Source: UBA9619 sp964630665 (GTDB lineage: Bacteria; Pseudomonadota; Gammaproteobacteria; Arenicellales; UBA868). From it: a stretch of DNA of 25,687 nucleotides. Shown in pieces: positions 24,448-25,687 of this stretch (positions are counted from its first letter, which is position 1; the number at the start of each line of letters is the position of its first letter). The translations under genes and the position numbers were made by a program. The stretch spans positions 1 to 25,687 of the forward strand of contig CAZVVN010000050.1 in assembly GCA_964630665.1 (NCBI GenBank). Direction: 5' to 3'. A model generated the notes under the pieces. That model made no database searches. It had not been told where the DNA came from and worked only from the letters and a program-made list of their open reading frames with translations.

Positions 24448-25116
24448 GTGACTTACAAAATAAACAGAATGCCGGATCAGATTTCGGCCGCTTTGCTAAG
24501 CAAATGCAGTACGGTTGAAACAGCGACAGTTGGGCATAGGCGCCACATGGGTTTTATGGATAAGGCGATTCAGTGCGTACTTACCTCCCGGCGGGTAGCA
24601 GGCACTGCGATCACGCTCGCACTGCCGGGCCAGGACTCGACCCTTCTACATCACATTATTGCCCAATTACGACCGGGCGACTTCCTCTGTATCGACCGGC
24701 TCGGTGATTTTAAGCACGCCTGCCTGGGCGGCGGGGTGGCAGCGGCCGTTAAAGCAAGCGGCTGTGTTGGAGTTGCCATTGACGGACCGTGTACAGATCT
24801 GCCAGAGATACAAGACTACGATCTGCCCGTCTGGTCACGGGGGGTCTCGCCGGTGACCACGCGCATTTACGATATCGGTGGAAGTTTTAACGTGCCTGTT
24901 TCGTGTGGTGGTGCAGTCGTCAACCCAGGTGACGTTGTAATTGCTGACTTCTCGGGTGTTCTGGTTATGCCTCCAGGGGAGGCTGAGGCCGATGCAGACT
25001 GGGCACTCGCCAAACAAGCTGCTGAACCTGATGGACATAAGCTTCTTCTTTCCGGTTCGAAACTCGGTGACCTCAGCGGTGCGACTGACCTGGTCAGAGC
25101 TAAGACCGAGGCCTAG
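24448..25116 (+). CDS. RraA-like family protein (HMG/CHA aldolase superfamily)
   Basis: This superfamily includes class II 4-hydroxy-4-methyl-2-oxoglutarate aldolases and the RNase E inhibitor RraA. From the GTG at 24448 it has 222 residues. GGAAG at 24435-24439 lies 8 bases upstream and favours this start; an in-frame GTG at 24433 has no Shine-Dalgarno. Visible motifs are LRPGDFLCID, GGGVAAAVKASGCVGVAIDG, DLPVWSRGVSPVTT and VPVSCGGAVVNPGDVVIADFSGVLVMP. The usual Arg-Asp pair after the DG is Thr-Asp here (DGPCTD), so the Arg used by characterised aldolases is missing. The downstream neighbour, on the opposite strand, is a TRAP transporter. This suggests small organic acid metabolism, but the substrate is unknown. 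Confidence 0.82.
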   Translation: MTYKINRMPDQISAALLSKCSTVETATVGHRRHMGFMDKAIQCVLTSRRVAGTAITLALPGQDSTLLHHIIAQLRPGDFLCIDRLGDFKHACLGGGVAAAVKASGCVGVAIDGPCTDLPEIQDYDLPVWSRGVSPVTTRIYDIGGSFNVPVSCGGAVVNPGDVVIADFSGVLVMPPGEAEADADWALAKQAAEPDGHKLLLSGSKLGDLSGATDLVRAKTEA

Positions 25117-25385
25117 TCAAGTCAGAGGCGCGCCAATAATACTGCTCAGGGCTCAGCACGAGACAGGAAGACCAAAAGAGTTGATCCCTTGTGTAGGTCA
25201 TCAGGAGTAGAACCAGCCAAAGCGAAATCTGGAATGCAACATCGCAATTGCAGTGCCATCAAAGGATTCTTACCGACCACGACCATGATGTCACAGTATG
25301 GGTAGAAAATTCAATCAAGGGAACCAAGCGTTGGAATCGCTAGATTAGTGGGCCCAGGTAGTCCTGACGTTTTCTCGGGCAGACC

Positions 25386-25687
25386 TCACTCGACGCCCAT
25401 GATGAAGTTGGGCAGCCACAGTGTCAGCGGCGGAATGTAGGTGATCAACAGCAGCACCACGATTAAAGGGATCAGCATCGGTAGGACCGCCATGGTTACT
25501 TTCTCAAACGAGACCTTGCCCACCTCGACCATGATATAGAGCCCGATCCCCATGGGCGGCGTTGCGATGCCGATGAGCAGCGCGTTGGTGATGATAAGCC
25601 CGAAGTGGACGCGGTCGATACCGAACTGATCGGTGATCGGCAGCAGCATGGGCACCAGGATGAGCTTTGCCGGTACGCCCTCAACGA
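25386..25687 (-). CDS. TRAP transporter large permease (DctM family), C-terminal end
   Basis: This is the last 99 residues of the large membrane subunit of a tripartite ATP-independent periplasmic transporter, which imports organic acids using ion gradients. The frame is open to the window edge, so the start is outside. Family features are PMLLPITDQFGIDRVHFG, the GIATPPMGIGLYIM stretch (TPPxG motif), VSFEKV, and two hydrophobic stretches ending ITYIPPLTLWLPNF. It converges on the rraA-like gene across 269 bases, in which I see no gene and no clear terminator. Confidence 0.93.
   Translation of the reverse strand, partial: VEGVPAKLILVPMLLPITDQFGIDRVHFGLIITNALLIGIATPPMGIGLYIMVEVGKVSFEKVTMAVLPMLIPLIVVLLLITYIPPLTLWLPNFIMGVE

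Noticed and set aside
25127..25134. GGCGCGCC palindrome after the rraA-like gene
   Set aside because: It is short, isolated, without spacing or a T-run, and expected by chance.

Overview
The window looks like a chromosomal segment of a Gram-negative gammaproteobacterium, probably an uncultured or marine lineage. The evidence is gene content and gene order. LPS/envelope genes run comEC-exbB-exbD-msbA-lpxK-kdsB, and uvrC-pgsA is followed by tRNA-Gly, as in E. coli and Pseudomonas. prfB carries the classical +1 frameshift and is followed by lysS. The two-subunit PntA/PntB transhydrogenase and a TRAP transporter fit the same picture. SucD and EF-P look more like beta- and alphaproteobacterial versions, so a deep-branching gamma lineage is likely (inference). 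Nothing here identifies a species.

Layout. Positions 1-2476 (+) hold the end of a rhodanese-type sulfurtransferase, then sucC-sucD (succinyl-CoA synthetase). Positions 2480-5436 (-) hold pntA-pntB, converging on sucD with almost no gap. Positions 5666-8278 (+) hold prfB, read through an in-frame TGA by +1 frameshifting, then lysS. Positions 8328-10257 (+) hold a LolC/E-type permease and the LolD ATPase. Positions 10345-17472 (+) hold comEC, a possible 59-residue Cys-rich ORF, then a tightly overlapping unit exbB-exbD-msbA-lpxK-kdsB. Next come nagZ (+) and efp (-), whose stop codons overlap. Positions 19215-22306 (+) hold a family 5 uracil-DNA glycosylase, uvrC and pgsA, followed by tRNA-Gly(GCC) with its own strong promoter. 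The last 3.2 kb is accessory in character: a secreted orphan protein, an RraA-like protein, and the 3' part of a TRAP transporter large permease on the minus strand.

How the genes work together. lolC-lolD, msbA, lpxK and kdsB serve outer-membrane biogenesis (lipoprotein release, lipid A flipping, lipid A 4'-phosphorylation, CMP-Kdo supply). nagZ serves peptidoglycan recycling, and pgsA starts phosphatidylglycerol synthesis. The UDG and UvrC cover base and nucleotide excision repair. prfB, lysS and efp serve translation.

Most interesting region. The 3' part of tRNA-Gly (22390-22440) is repeated in direct orientation at 24136-24186. There is a 13-base exact core, and 41 of 51 bases match over the whole alignment. 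Between the copies lie one AT-richer gene for a signal-peptide-bearing protein, a TATAAT element and a TGTGA-N6-TCACA palindrome. This looks like a minimal, integrase-less tRNA-associated island carrying one secreted protein under possible CRP-type control.
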